From JAFEDN01 sp963697455 (GTDB taxonomy: Bacteria; Pseudomonadota; Gammaproteobacteria; Coxiellales; Coxiellaceae), in contig CAVOOI010000024.1 of NCBI GenBank assembly GCA_963697455.1, positions 1-64,000 of the forward strand: a stretch of 64,000 nt of DNA. The letters are read 5' to 3'. Numbering within the stretch: the stretch's first letter is position 1; each line of letters opens with the position of its first letter. The notes below the pieces were generated by a model. It was given only the letters and a program-made list of their open reading frames with translations. It did no database searches and was not told where the DNA came from. Both the position numbers and the translations under genes were made by a program. Shown here piece after piece: positions 1-8,347 of the stretch.

Positions 1-348
1 GGGCATCTGGCCCGGCGACCTGGGTCTTCTTCCCGTGGTCAGGGAGGCGGTGACAAACGTCCTCAAGCACAGCAGCGCCAGCTGCTGCGTGCTCGAGATG
101 ACCGCGGGCGACGGGCTGCTGCGGCTGCTGATCAGCAACGACGGCAGCAACGACGCCGGGAGCGCGCCGCTGGCCGCGCAGGCCGCACCGGCAGCGGCCT
201 GGGCAACCTCGCCGCGCGCGTGGAAGCCGCGGGAGGCCGCCTGATTGCCGGACGAGATGGCGGCGCGTTCAGCCTGGTCGCCGAGATCCCGCTTGCCGGG
301 CAACCGAGCGCACCGCGTCAATCAGCGTCGCCGCAGGGACGCCCTTGA
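1..348 (+). pseudogene. Sensor histidine kinase C-terminal fragment (frameshifted, high-GC)
   Basis: The plus strand encodes the end of a NarL/DesK-type histidine kinase ATPase domain. An N-box (REAVTNVLKHS) lies near bases 40-75. The G-box (GSGLGNLAARVEAAGG) is read only after a frame change near base 185, and the reading ends at TGA 346-348. Such kinases bind ATP and phosphorylate a response regulator. GC content and codon use look actinobacterial and unlike everything after base 1250. The fragment is cut at the window edge and at a likely second junction near 305, where it meets response-regulator sequence on the other strand. Confidence 0.7.
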
Positions 349-683
349 GCAAGAACCCGGAAACGCCCGCGGCGGCCGCCCGGCGCCGGTGATCCGGCGT
401 CTCGAGGGCGGTCAGCACGACCACGCTGCAGTCCGGCAGCCGCGGGACGCTCCGCCGCGGCGGAAAGGCCGTCCGCGCCGGGCATGCCGATGTCCAGCAG
501 CGCGACGTCGGGACGATGCTCGATCGCGGCCGGGACGATGCCGGTGCCGGCCGCCACCTGGGCGACCACCTCGATGCCGTCCTCCAGGGAAAACAGCGTG
601 ACCAGGGTCTCGCGGAGAATGCGCGTGTCCTCCGCCACCAGCACCCGGATGACAGCGCCCGGTTCCGCGGCCTCGTCGTTCAT
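305..683 (-). pseudogene. Response regulator receiver-domain fragment 1 (frameshifted, high-GC)
   Basis: Starting from ATG at 683, the minus strand reads a receiver domain with the acidic pocket (VLVAED), the phospho-acceptor Asp (DVALLDIGMPGADG) and, after a frame change near 455, the Thr and Lys regions (VVVLTALE, SGFLLKGVP). It stops being a response regulator at about 305, just before where a LuxR-type output domain would follow. At that point the opposite strand starts to encode a histidine kinase. The frame change and the abrupt end suggest error-prone or rearranged sequence. Confidence 0.65.
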
Positions 684-783
684 GGCAGCAGTCTCGGCCC
701 GCCGGGGCGACAGCGGTAGCGCGGAACGCACCGTCCGGCCGGCGGATCGCATTAGCGCGGCGTGCAATCTGCACATCGCCGCT

Positions 784-1247
784 TCACAGCCGGCCTCCCT
801 CGGCGATCCGCACCGCGTGGAAGAACCAGTAGGCCAGCCGACCTTCATCGCCCGCCGGAGGACAGGTAGTTGCGCACCGTGCCGTAGGACAGGAACAGCT
901 CCGCCGCGATCTCGGCCGGCTCGGCGCCAGCCGCGAACCGCCGCAGGACGTCGGCCTCACGCTCCGACAGCGGGCTTTCTTTCGTCTCAAGCGTCGCGAG
1001 CGCCAGCTTCGGATCGATCACCCGCTCTCCCGCCGCGACCCTGCGCACCACGTCGATGAGCTGCTCTGACGGGGTGTCCTTGACCAGGAAGCCCGACACG
1101 TGCGCGGCGAGCGCCTGGCGCAGACTGCCCCGACATTACGAGCACGGTCAGGATGAGGACCCGGCACGCGGGAAGCTGTTCGTGCAGCTCCGCCGCCGCG
1201 GTGAGCCCGTCGACCTCTGGCATGTCGATGTCGAGGACCGCGAGATC
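784..1247 (-). pseudogene. NarL-type response regulator fragment 2 (frameshifted, high-GC)
   Basis: Read on the minus strand this is the second half of a receiver domain (LAVLDIDMPEVDG, then SGFLVKDTPSEQLIDVV) followed by a LuxR-type helix-turn-helix (SPLSEREADVLRRFAAGAEPAEIAAELFLSYGTVRNYLSS) and a tail recognisable as a frame-shifted VDAVRIAEEGG-like end. At least two frame changes are needed, near 1130 and 860. The N-terminal third is missing because the sequence switches at about 1248 to AT-rich DNA coding for something else. Confidence 0.7.
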
Positions 1248-1319
1248 TTGATAAAATTTTCTACGCTCGTGATCATCGAGAAAATTAAGATGAATATCCG
1301 TTAACCATATTAATTTCAT
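1248..1319 (-). CDS. Calcineurin-like metallophosphoesterase, N-terminal stub only
   Basis: The first ~24 codons from ATG 1319 read MKLIWLTDIHLNFLDDHERR. This is the typical start of a calcineurin-like phosphoesterase, whose D-x-H motif (TDIH) provides metal ligands. The gene is cut by the junction near 1248, after which the frame runs into GC-rich response-regulator sequence. It lies 5 nt downstream of the nucleotidyltransferase stop and probably belonged to that operon. The family call rests on a short motif. Confidence 0.55.
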
Positions 1320-1324
1320 GGATG

Positions 1325-2041
1325 CTATCCATTAGTTATTTCTATAATTTTTCTAAAGCGATCTTTCACTATTTGAACCCGCTGCATCGTAACCGGACCA
1401 TCACGCAAATGTCCAGGCAACGCAAGTTCAAATTGATCATTTTTTAACATTTTCTCAAAAATTTGCCTTAAATGCAATTTTAATTCATCACTGGCCAGCG
1501 CCACTTCATCAGCAATCTCGACTCTACCGCCAATGATCGTAATAATATCTTCAAAATCATGACTGCCTAGAAAATCGTTATTCCCTCTTGTTTTAAATGC
1601 TTCTATTTTTGTCGCTAAAAAATAAGGTGTGTTAACTGACTTTATAGCCAAGTCATCAGCAATCTGATGAACCTGCGCATAGTCTATGGCTTCTTTATAC
1701 CAACGGTTTCCAAAGCCTAATATTTTTTCATTAGTAGGCATGACATCCAAAATGATATCGTCATGATGCCAACGACAAATCACACTGTCTTCCATGGATT
1801 TTTTAAATCCTATTTCACTCAATTTGTTTTCGAATTGATGATATTGCCTCAATGACATGATATCAATAATGCAATCCACATCTGTGGTAGACCGAACATC
1901 CAGTGATAGCGGGTCATTAATAAATAATGCTGTCGTACAACCACCTAAATACACCACTTCATCATTCAGTCCACCTAATTTTCTCGCCACCATCTCTAAC
2001 ATGGCTAAATTAGACGTTGCTCGAGCGCTCCTATTGTTCAT
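1325..2041 (-). CDS. Nucleotidyltransferase of AbiEii/toxin type
   Basis: A 238-aa protein with a minimal nucleotidyltransferase pattern: GG at 33-34 (YLGGCTTALF), D54 and D56 (TTDVDC) and a third acidic residue near D99 (IILDV). This is the layout of AbiEii-like toxins, which transfer nucleotides to RNA or protein targets. Its start overlaps the end of the upstream winged-helix gene by 11 nt, so translation is probably coupled, as in type IV toxin-antitoxin pairs. The length suits the family. The toxin role is inferred from family and neighbour; a housekeeping nucleotidyltransferase is possible. Confidence 0.65.
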   Translation of the reverse strand: MNNRSARATSNLAMLEMVARKLGGLNDEVVYLGGCTTALFINDPLSLDVRSTTDVDCIIDIMSLRQYHQFENKLSEIGFKKSMEDSVICRWHHDDIILDVMPTNEKILGFGNRWYKEAIDYAQVHQIADDLAIKSVNTPYFLATKIEAFKTRGNNDFLGSHDFEDIITIIGGRVEIADEVALASDELKLHLRQIFEKMLKNDQFELALPGHLRDGPVTMQRVQIVKDRFRKIIEITNG

Positions 2042-2585
2042 GCAATCTCTCCTTTAACAATTTAATAGCAATATTACGCTCCCGTACTCGCCCTGAGCGT
2101 ATCGCATCGATTAACACTAGTAACTCATAAAACAGCGGGTCTGGAAATTGGGTCAGCGAACGGGGAACGGAGCGATAAAGCGGCTCTAAAGCTAACCCGC
2201 GCCGATCGCCCTCTGCGTCCGGCCATACTGGAATAGGATCTTCTCCTATTAAAATATGTTTTTCAAATACCGGGGCAGCATAGCTGGTGGCAATCCCTCG
2301 GGTATAGGCCCCAAGCTGAGCTGGAAAAAAATATTTTACCGCCGAGATAAAACATTCCTCGCAAGCTGCTTTTATCGGCAAAAGTATTGTCTTATTGTTC
2401 TTAACAACCGGCCCTAATAATCCTGCCAAAACTAAGCGCTTAATCCCTGCGTGTACTTCAGATGCACTCATACATAAATAAGTAGCCAGTTTACCCTGGG
2501 ATAATACCTCATCGAGATCTCCCTTTAATATGGTCATAGTGGACAATATTTTTAAAAGTATCACTATATCTTGGGGTTTAAGCAT
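2031..2585 (-). CDS. Winged-helix regulator, putative antitoxin partner
   Basis: The start is placed at ATG 2585 (MLKPQDIVILLKIL) because TTAGGAG sits at the right distance upstream; an upstream in-frame ATG at 2669 has no such site and would translate through the palindrome. The 184-aa protein begins with a probable winged helix (ILKGDLDEVLSQGKLATYLCMSASEVHAGIKRLVLAGLL) and has an undefined C-terminal half. It overlaps the nucleotidyltransferase gene. A DNA-binding antitoxin that represses its own promoter through the palindrome just upstream is the simplest reading. Confidence 0.6.
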   Translation of the reverse strand: MLKPQDIVILLKILSTMTILKGDLDEVLSQGKLATYLCMSASEVHAGIKRLVLAGLLGPVVKNNKTILLPIKAACEECFISAVKYFFPAQLGAYTRGIATSYAAPVFEKHILIGEDPIPVWPDAEGDRRGLALEPLYRSVPRSLTQFPDPLFYELLVLIDAIRSGRVRERNIAIKLLKERLHEQ

Positions 2586-2624
2586 AAGATGGACTCCTAA
2601 TAGTTCTACTAAAATAGTATAGCA

Positions 2625-2665
2625 TAAATATTCGTAATTCGCGAATCGCGAATTACGAATATTTA
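2625..2665. promoter_or_regulatory. 41-bp near-perfect palindrome, probable operator
   Basis: Two 20-base arms (2625-2644 and 2646-2665) are exact reverse complements around one central base. The core reads ATTCGTAATTCGCGA with its mirror. It lies 40 bp upstream of the winged-helix start, where a promoter would be, so it is a good candidate for autoregulation by that protein. Confidence 0.6.
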
Positions 2666-2761
2666 ACATTAATATTTTATGACATGGTCAGTGGCGTCGT
2701 TTTGAACAAACCATCAATCCTGCTATAAGCTCTTGTAAAAAATCGGGAAATGAATCAGATT

Positions 2762-2789
2762 ATTATTTTGCCAACGCTGGCAAAATAAT
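2762..2789. other. Perfect 12-bp stem hairpin in intergenic DNA
   Basis: ATTATTTTGCCA at 2762-2773 and its complement at 2778-2789 flank a 4-base loop. The AT-rich flanks could serve as a weak bidirectional terminator, but there is no clear T-run. No gene can be assigned to it. Confidence 0.35.
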
Positions 2790-2805
2790 CGAATTAGGGA
2801 ACGCG

Positions 2806-2979
2806 TTAAAACTTCAACCCCCATTTTGGAGCAGGATAAGCGGGATGCCGGTGGAGGCCATTCGCCAAGCCCACTGTCAGAGTTAATATGCCCCTTAGTA
2901 CCTTTACGACAAACTGACTACCCCATGCATTAGCAAAATTCGCCGCTCTAGTTAGCGTTACATACGGATCATAAAAAAT
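2806..2979 (-). pseudogene. Open-frame remnant of unknown origin
   Basis: Between the toxin-antitoxin pair and tag, 371 bases hold no intact gene. One minus-strand frame stays open for about 58 codons, from just after a stop at 2980-2982 to TAA at 2806-2808. It has no usable start codon and reads like the end of a protein (RAANFANAWGSQFVVKVLRG). I do not recognise it. It may be a decayed gene or chance. Confidence 0.2.
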
Positions 2980-3040
2980 TTAGTGCATTCATTAAAAAAA
3001 CCTTTTGTGCAAATTTCGCGAATATCTGGTTTCGCTGGAG

Positions 3041-3619
3041 TCAGGCAGTGACCTCATTATAACGAAAACAATTTACCGTATGATCATTAACCATACCGAC
3101 GGCTTGCATGAAAGCATAGCAAATAGTACTGCCAACAAATTTAAATCCACGATTTTTTAAATCTTTCGCAAGCTTATCTGAAATAACGCTGGTAGCTGGG
3201 ACTTTTTCCCGGTTTTTCCAATGATTTTTGATCGATTTGCCGTTCACGAAATGCCAAATATAAGCCGCAAAACTTCCCCATTCTTTTTGAACTTGCAAAT
3301 ATGCGGCTGCATTAGCAATAACGGCATTTATTTTTAACCGGTTGCGAATAATGCCCTCGTCAGCGAGTAATTTAGCTACTTTTTTATCGTCATATTGCAC
3401 AATTTTTTTAGCATTAAAATTATCAAACACACCGCGATAATTGTCGCGCTTCTTTAAAATAGTCAGCCAACTTAAGCCTGCTTGCATACCTTCCAAAACC
3501 AGAAATTCAAATAGTAAGCGATCATCGAAAATTGGCACTCCCCATTCATAATCATGATAATGAATATATAATGGATCATCGTTAACCCAATCACATCGAG
3601 TCAATATTTTAGTAGACAT
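3041..3619 (-). CDS. tag: DNA-3-methyladenine glycosylase I
   Basis: Removes 3-methyladenine from alkylated DNA in base-excision repair. The start is at ATG 3619, preceded by GGAGGT; the in-frame extension to 3691 lacks a ribosome site. The 192-aa product has the Tag zinc-binding set, C9, H22 (YHDYEWG) and, near the end, H180 and C184 (NDHTVNCF), plus E43 in LEGMQAGLSW, matching the base-recognition Glu. Length is normal. It stands alone, divergent from the antiporter operon. Confidence 0.93.
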   Translation of the reverse strand: MSTKILTRCDWVNDDPLYIHYHDYEWGVPIFDDRLLFEFLVLEGMQAGLSWLTILKKRDNYRGVFDNFNAKKIVQYDDKKVAKLLADEGIIRNRLKINAVIANAAAYLQVQKEWGSFAAYIWHFVNGKSIKNHWKNREKVPATSVISDKLAKDLKNRGFKFVGSTICYAFMQAVGMVNDHTVNCFRYNEVTA

Positions 3620-3769
3620 AAACACCTCCACCGGAATATCGGTCTTTTCGCCGCATTCGGCAAGAATGGCTGAAAAAACTGTCAATTTCAATAGCCTTGA
3701 CTTTTTTTCAATATAACTTTAGAATCATTCAATATTAAATAAATTAATATTTATTTAGAAGGAGGTATT

Positions 3770-3883
3770 ATGTCTAAAACTTCTTCAATGAATAACTCTA
3801 ACCTCTCGTCTGCGCAATTGTCATCATGTTCTTCATCTGCAGCACTTTTAATCGACGGAGAATTCATTATATGCACTATTTAA
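3770..3883 (+). CDS. 37-codon leader ORF upstream of the antiporter
   Basis: A very strong ribosome site (AAGGAGGT) is followed after 6 bases by ATG 3770. The ORF is Ser/Asn-rich (MSKTSSMNNSNLSSAQLSSC...) and ends at TAA 3881-3883, 13 nt inside the antiporter reading frame, whose start is at 3871. This looks like a leader peptide that couples or controls translation of the antiporter. The sequence does not show what signal it would sense. Confidence 0.45.
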   Translation: MSKTSSMNNSNLSSAQLSSCSSSAALLIDGEFIICTI

Positions 3884-5082
3884 CTAGACTGCCATTTCAT
3901 ATCAATGCCTCACTTATTTTTGGACTTTTGCTGCTATTAGGTCTTATCGGCGGCGAGCTGGCTCGAAAGAGTAGATTTTTAACCAGAATTTTCGGATATA
4001 TCATCGTTGGTTTTCTGATCGGCCCCGGCGGTTTTAATGTGGTTAATCAACCAATGCTTGATCAAACCCGGATATTTGTCGACATTTCTTTAGGATTAAT
4101 TTTATTTGACTTGGGGCGGCGCTTAGATTTTAAATGGTTACGCCATGATCCCGGATTATTATCGATATCGCTGGTGGAATCTACTTTAACTTTTGGGCTA
4201 ATTTTAACATCCTTTCTGCTTATCGGCCAACCCTGGCTGATTGCCGCCTTAGCGGCAACTATCGCTGTAGTCACATCACCAGCAGTAGGCATGCTAGTCG
4301 CTTTTGATTTATCCGCTAAAGGCCCGGTTACTCGACGCGCACGGATACTCACCAGTCTTAATAATTTATACGGCCTGGTCTTATTTACCCTAATTTTGCC
4401 AATGGCTGAGCCAGGCAGTATTTCTAAAATCACTCTGTTATTCCATATTGTTTATCAATTATCCGGCGCCGTGGTGACCGCTGCATGTATTTTGATACTG
4501 ACTAAAGGCGTGGCGCGTTTAACCGGCAAAAATTCCAACAGCCAATTTATATTATTTATTGGCTCAACCATACTTGCGATAGGCTTAGCACGTTTAATGC
4601 ATCTTTCTACCATGTTGACGTTGTTTATTTTTGGAGTCGCCGCCCGCAACTTTGATTCTCAACATGTTTTAAGCGAAATTGATTTTGGTGGATTAGCGCG
4701 GATATTTTTAATTCTATTATTTGTGTTAACCGGAATTTCGCTACGTCTCCACAGTTTATGGCAAGAAGCTGGCATTATTATCACTTTTATTTTGATAAGA
4801 TCCTTGGCAAAATTTGCGGGTATTTATTTATTTGCTAAATCTAGCCGCTTAACCAGACAACAAAATTTTTCGTTGTCGTTGGCGTTAATGCCGATGGCTG
4901 GGGTGGCTATTGGCATGTCGTATATGCTAAATGATTTAAACCCCAATTTAGGTAATTCATTATCGGCTATTATTGGTGGTGCGTTAGCTATTCTAACTTT
5001 ATTAGGCCCGGTGGCTATGCAATTTGCATTATTAACAGCAGGCGAAGCTCCAGGGCACATTCCAGAAGGAGAAATATTATGA
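3871..5082 (+). CDS. Monovalent cation/proton antiporter (CPA2/Kef type)
   Basis: An integral membrane exchanger of about 403 aa with a dozen hydrophobic segments. The order GFLIGPGGFN early, LDFKWL, and a central TSPAVGMLVAFD is typical of the CPA2 Na+(K+)/H+ exchanger fold. There is no C-terminal TrkA-N domain as in full-length KefB/KefC. The start MHYLTRL at 3871 is chosen because GGAG lies upstream and a strong leader ORF covers the more upstream ATG at 3826. It overlaps the next gene by 4 nt. Ion specificity cannot be read from the sequence. Confidence 0.8.
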   Translation: MHYLTRLPFHINASLIFGLLLLLGLIGGELARKSRFLTRIFGYIIVGFLIGPGGFNVVNQPMLDQTRIFVDISLGLILFDLGRRLDFKWLRHDPGLLSISLVESTLTFGLILTSFLLIGQPWLIAALAATIAVVTSPAVGMLVAFDLSAKGPVTRRARILTSLNNLYGLVLFTLILPMAEPGSISKITLLFHIVYQLSGAVVTAACILILTKGVARLTGKNSNSQFILFIGSTILAIGLARLMHLSTMLTLFIFGVAARNFDSQHVLSEIDFGGLARIFLILLFVLTGISLRLHSLWQEAGIIITFILIRSLAKFAGIYLFAKSSRLTRQQNFSLSLALMPMAGVAIGMSYMLNDLNPNLGNSLSAIIGGALAILTLLGPVAMQFALLTAGEAPGHIPEGEIL

Positions 5083-6272
5083 GTATAGAATTGCCCTTTA
5101 AACATAATAATCACATCACTATCGGAGTTGAACTTGAATTACAACTAATCGATTTGGAAAACTACAATCTAGCGATGGAGTCCTTGGATTTTGTAAGACG
5201 CTTATCTGAAATTTCATTCACCGGAGAAATTAAACCAGAAATTACCCAATCCATGATTGAGATCAACTCTTCTATCCATCATGGTTATAATCCACTACTT
5301 CAAGAATTAAAGAGCTTGCGAAATACTCTAGCTGAACAAGCATTGCAATCTAATATTGGTATTTGCGGGGGCGGGACTCATCCTTTTCAAAAATGGAGTG
5401 ACCAACGGATCTATCCTTCCGGACGTTTTTCCAATTTATTTGAACAATATGGTTATTTAGCTAAACAATTCACTGTGTTTGGTCAGCATATTCATATTGC
5501 CTGCGCTGATGGCGATACTGCGATGTATCTTTGCCATGCTTTCGCGCGATATTTGCCACATTTTATCGCAATGTCAGCTTCATCTCCTTTCTATCAAAGT
5601 GTTGATACGGCGTTTGATTGCTCGCGCTTAACCGGCATCAGTGCTTTTCCACTCAGCGGCATGCCACCCTGGTTATTCACCTGGGCTGAATTTGAAAACT
5701 ATTTTACAAAAATGCATGAGTTAGCTATTGTTAAGACTATGAAAGATTTTTATTGGGATATCCGTCCCAAACCAGAATATGGCACTATTGAAATCCGTAT
5801 CTCAGATACCCCGCTCACCATCAATAAAGCAGCTGAGTTGGCGGCTTATGCTCAAATGCTAACTTATTATTTATTAGAACATCGTCCGGAATTATCACCT
5901 GAAATTTATTTAACTTATTCGATTAATCGATTCCGCGCAGCTAGATATGGGTTTGAAGCGCTGATTATCGATCCTGCACAACGAACTCAAATTCCACTTT
6001 TCGAAGATATCTTAAAGACCTGCGATCACTTGACAAAATATGCGGAAGCTTTGGGGAGTTCGGACGCACTAACGCTTATCTATCAATCAGTCAGTAATCG
6101 CGAAAACGGCGCTCTTTGGCTAAGACAGCGTTATTTTGAACTGAATTCTTTAACCGACGTGGTGCGCGCTCAAATTGAATTATGGTTTGGCGACTTTCCT
6201 CAAGACCGGCGACCCAAGATTAATGTATCTCCTATTGCAGAACCAGAATATGCCCTTACCTACGAATTGTGA
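5079..6272 (+). CDS. Glutamate-cysteine ligase-like carboxylate-amine ligase (YbdK family)
   Basis: 397 aa of the GCS2 family, ATP-dependent ligases that join an amine to a glutamate carboxylate. Visible landmarks are GVELELQLID at the start, ITQSMIEINS, GGGTHPF, the His-rich FGQHIHIA, and PEYGTIEIRISDTP. E. coli YbdK has weak gamma-glutamylcysteine synthetase activity; the true substrate here is unknown. Its ATG overlaps the antiporter stop (ATGA), and it runs into the DUF1275 gene, so the three genes form one operon. A thiol and cation stress role would fit but is inference. Confidence 0.82.
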   Translation: MSIELPFKHNNHITIGVELELQLIDLENYNLAMESLDFVRRLSEISFTGEIKPEITQSMIEINSSIHHGYNPLLQELKSLRNTLAEQALQSNIGICGGGTHPFQKWSDQRIYPSGRFSNLFEQYGYLAKQFTVFGQHIHIACADGDTAMYLCHAFARYLPHFIAMSASSPFYQSVDTAFDCSRLTGISAFPLSGMPPWLFTWAEFENYFTKMHELAIVKTMKDFYWDIRPKPEYGTIEIRISDTPLTINKAAELAAYAQMLTYYLLEHRPELSPEIYLTYSINRFRAARYGFEALIIDPAQRTQIPLFEDILKTCDHLTKYAEALGSSDALTLIYQSVSNRENGALWLRQRYFELNSLTDVVRAQIELWFGDFPQDRRPKINVSPIAEPEYALTYEL

Positions 6273-6972
6273 AAGCTCTTTTGCTGGAAAATGGCTTCCC
6301 AGTATTCTCAGCATAGTGGCCGGAAGCGGAGATGTCATTAGTTTTCTGGGATTAAACGGCTTATTTATCTCACATATCACTGGAAATTTAGTGATTCTCG
6401 CCGTCCGCATAGTGAATGTGGGAAAAGCGCCTATAGCATTAATATTGTCAGTTCCCATCTTTATTCTCACTCTGGGCTTAGTCCGATTATTGGTGTATGG
6501 CTTAGACACCATTGGCCGCGGCTCCTTACGCCCTTTGCTTTTATTACAATTTCTGCTGCTATTAGGCTTTCTTATCTTATGTGTCAGTTCAGGATCACAC
6601 CTAGACCCCAATGCAGGAACTGCAGTTTTGGCAGGCATGCTCGGCGTCGCGGCAATGGCCGTACAAAATGCCCTGGTGCTGTTATCACTGCAAGGAGCGC
6701 CAGCGACAGCGGTTATGACCACTAATGTCACGCACTTGGTAATGGACTTGGGAGAAGCATGGCTTGGACGTGACTCCAGCGAAGTTGCCAAGGCGCGCAA
6801 TCGCGCCAAATATACTTGGCCAGCGATTGTTGGTTTTATTATCGGTTGTGGTTTGGGCGCAATCGCCGAGGATATATTTGGCCTGTGGGCTCTGGTGCTG
6901 CCCACAGGTTTCGCATTGCTGGCTTTAATAATAGAATTTTTTCATGATCATGTAGGCATAACGGAAGAATGA
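6250..6972 (+). CDS. DUF1275 (YoaK-like) membrane protein
   Basis: A 240-aa membrane protein with about six to seven hydrophobic helices and the DUF1275 hallmarks: GSGDVISFLGLNGLFISHITGN near the start and AVQNALVLLSLQGAPATAVMTTNVTHLV in the middle. Function is unknown in the family. I place the start at ATG 6250 (MPLPTNCES), 23 nt inside the preceding gene; upstream in-frame ATGs at 6175 and 6223 are possible. It is the third gene of the antiporter operon, and its end overlaps the convergent next gene. Confidence 0.78.
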   Translation: MPLPTNCESSFAGKWLPSILSIVAGSGDVISFLGLNGLFISHITGNLVILAVRIVNVGKAPIALILSVPIFILTLGLVRLLVYGLDTIGRGSLRPLLLLQFLLLLGFLILCVSSGSHLDPNAGTAVLAGMLGVAAMAVQNALVLLSLQGAPATAVMTTNVTHLVMDLGEAWLGRDSSEVAKARNRAKYTWPAIVGFIIGCGLGAIAEDIFGLWALVLPTGFALLALIIEFFHDHVGITEE

Positions 6973-7409
6973 TGATTGACGATTAACCATTGTCCGTGAG
7001 ATTCATGATAAACAAAGCTAAAGCGAGCTTTCAAAGAGACGGGTTGATTGTTTTTATCGATAAAATGAAAAATATAAACTCCACTGTTGATGGCGATGTG
7101 CGGATAGATTTGGGTTAAAATTTGTTTAGTTTCAACTGTCAGGTTTTTATTACTGGTGAGTTTAGTGAAATAAGCGTTCAGTTCTGAGGTCGTCGTTAAT
7201 GGCAATGGCGATAAAGTCGCGAGTAAAATTGCTTTAGGCGCGTATAAAGCCACCACCGGCTGTGGATTACCTTTAGCTGCTTCAATAGCATGAGTCCATT
7301 GGTAATAGATTTTATGGACTTGCGCCTCTGTGGTTAAAGTATTGCCGAAAATGACGGTCGACACCATTAACATCAAACAGACTACCAGTCCTTTGTATAA
7401 TTTTTTCAT
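6948..7409 (-). CDS. Secreted SnoaL/DUF4440-like protein
   Basis: 153 aa with an N-terminal signal peptide (MKKLYKGLVVCLMLMVSTVIFGNT) and a domain of the NTF2/SnoaL type: VVALYAPKAILLATLSP, a central helix, and FSFVYHESHGQWLIVNHHSSVMP at the end. This matches small exported CaMKII-association-like/SgcJ proteins of unknown activity. The 3' end overlaps the convergent DUF1275 gene by 25 nt. The signal peptide implies a periplasmic or exported product. Confidence 0.72.
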   Translation of the reverse strand: MKKLYKGLVVCLMLMVSTVIFGNTLTTEAQVHKIYYQWTHAIEAAKGNPQPVVALYAPKAILLATLSPLPLTTTSELNAYFTKLTSNKNLTVETKQILTQIYPHIAINSGVYIFHFIDKNNQPVSLKARFSFVYHESHGQWLIVNHHSSVMPT

Positions 7410-7525
7410 AAAAACTCCTAAGTTTAAAATAAAGAAGGCTAATGCTAACCCATAATATTATTCCTTGACAACCCCGCGATTTAAGGTTACAAAACGCTTA
7501 GCGATAGTTTTAAGGATGATGCGAT

Positions 7526-8347
7526 ATGACACTTAGCGATTTGTACGATAAAATTGCTAAATATTACTCTAAGATTGATTATTTCCAAATTAATTCTTCG
7601 GCGCTGCTTGCCGCCACGGAACAACTGCAAAATACCTGTTTATTCTCTCAAAGGCCGGTACAAGTTCTGGATCTCGGCAGTGGTGACGGCCGGTTTTTAG
7701 AATTGATCCATGAGCTGAACCCTCATGCCTCCTTGGTTGCGGTCGACGTTTCAGCGGATATGTTAAAGTTAGTAAAAGAGCGGATTCCTAGAATAAGTAT
7801 CATGCAAGCCAGCATTAATGACATTAACCAGCGCCTTCCTCCGGCACAATTTGATTTAGTACTTGCCGGCTTTGTTTGCGCCTATGTAGGCTTGCCAATG
7901 CTGTTGAAGCAGGCTCATTATTTACTTAAAGAAACCGGCAGCTTTATATTACTCACTACTACGCGTGAGGCTTTTCCCAGAGTCCAAGAGCAGGTCGAGC
8001 AAACTCGCACTGGACTAAATCCATGGAAAAAATTGCTTTATTTTTGGATGAAGAAAACATTACGGGCCACTCTAGTTCCGAAAAATTTTGCGGAAATAGA
8101 ATTAAAAGCCTCCCAAAGTGGTTTTCAAATTCTCCAATATCAGCAATTAAAAACTCAAATTGTTTTTAATACACCCCAGGAAGCGCAAGATTTTGCTGAG
8201 CACGGCGGCTGGGCATTAAGCCTGATAGACTACCCATGGCTGCCAACTTTTTTATTAAAAAAATTGGCGCGGCAAATGTTGCATTACATTTCATTTCCTT
8301 TTCATGATCAAGTTATCGTAGAAGTCATTTCACTACAGAAAAAATAA
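7526..8347 (+). CDS. SAM-dependent class I methyltransferase
   Basis: 273 aa. Motif I is clear (VLDLGSGDGRFLELI), followed by VAVDVSADML and the FDLVLAGFVCAYV region, which is the order of a class I Rossmann methyltransferase binding S-adenosylmethionine. The C-terminal third is lineage-specific and gives no hint of the substrate. It resembles BioC/UbiE-type small-molecule methyltransferases only in general layout. It ends directly against the convergent FUSC gene with no spacer. Confidence 0.8.
   Translation: MTLSDLYDKIAKYYSKIDYFQINSSALLAATEQLQNTCLFSQRPVQVLDLGSGDGRFLELIHELNPHASLVAVDVSADMLKLVKERIPRISIMQASINDINQRLPPAQFDLVLAGFVCAYVGLPMLLKQAHYLLKETGSFILLTTTREAFPRVQEQVEQTRTGLNPWKKLLYFWMKKTLRATLVPKNFAEIELKASQSGFQILQYQQLKTQIVFNTPQEAQDFAEHGGWALSLIDYPWLPTFLLKKLARQMLHYISFPFHDQVIVEVISLQKK

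Noticed and set aside
1..1247. A native two-component system of this organism
   Set aside because: Composition, multiple frame changes, a strand switch and a mid-gene junction all argue that it does not belong to the adjoining chromosome in this form.
987..1319. A fusion protein of phosphoesterase start and response regulator
   Set aside because: The frame merely runs through the chimeric junction; both partners are truncated there.
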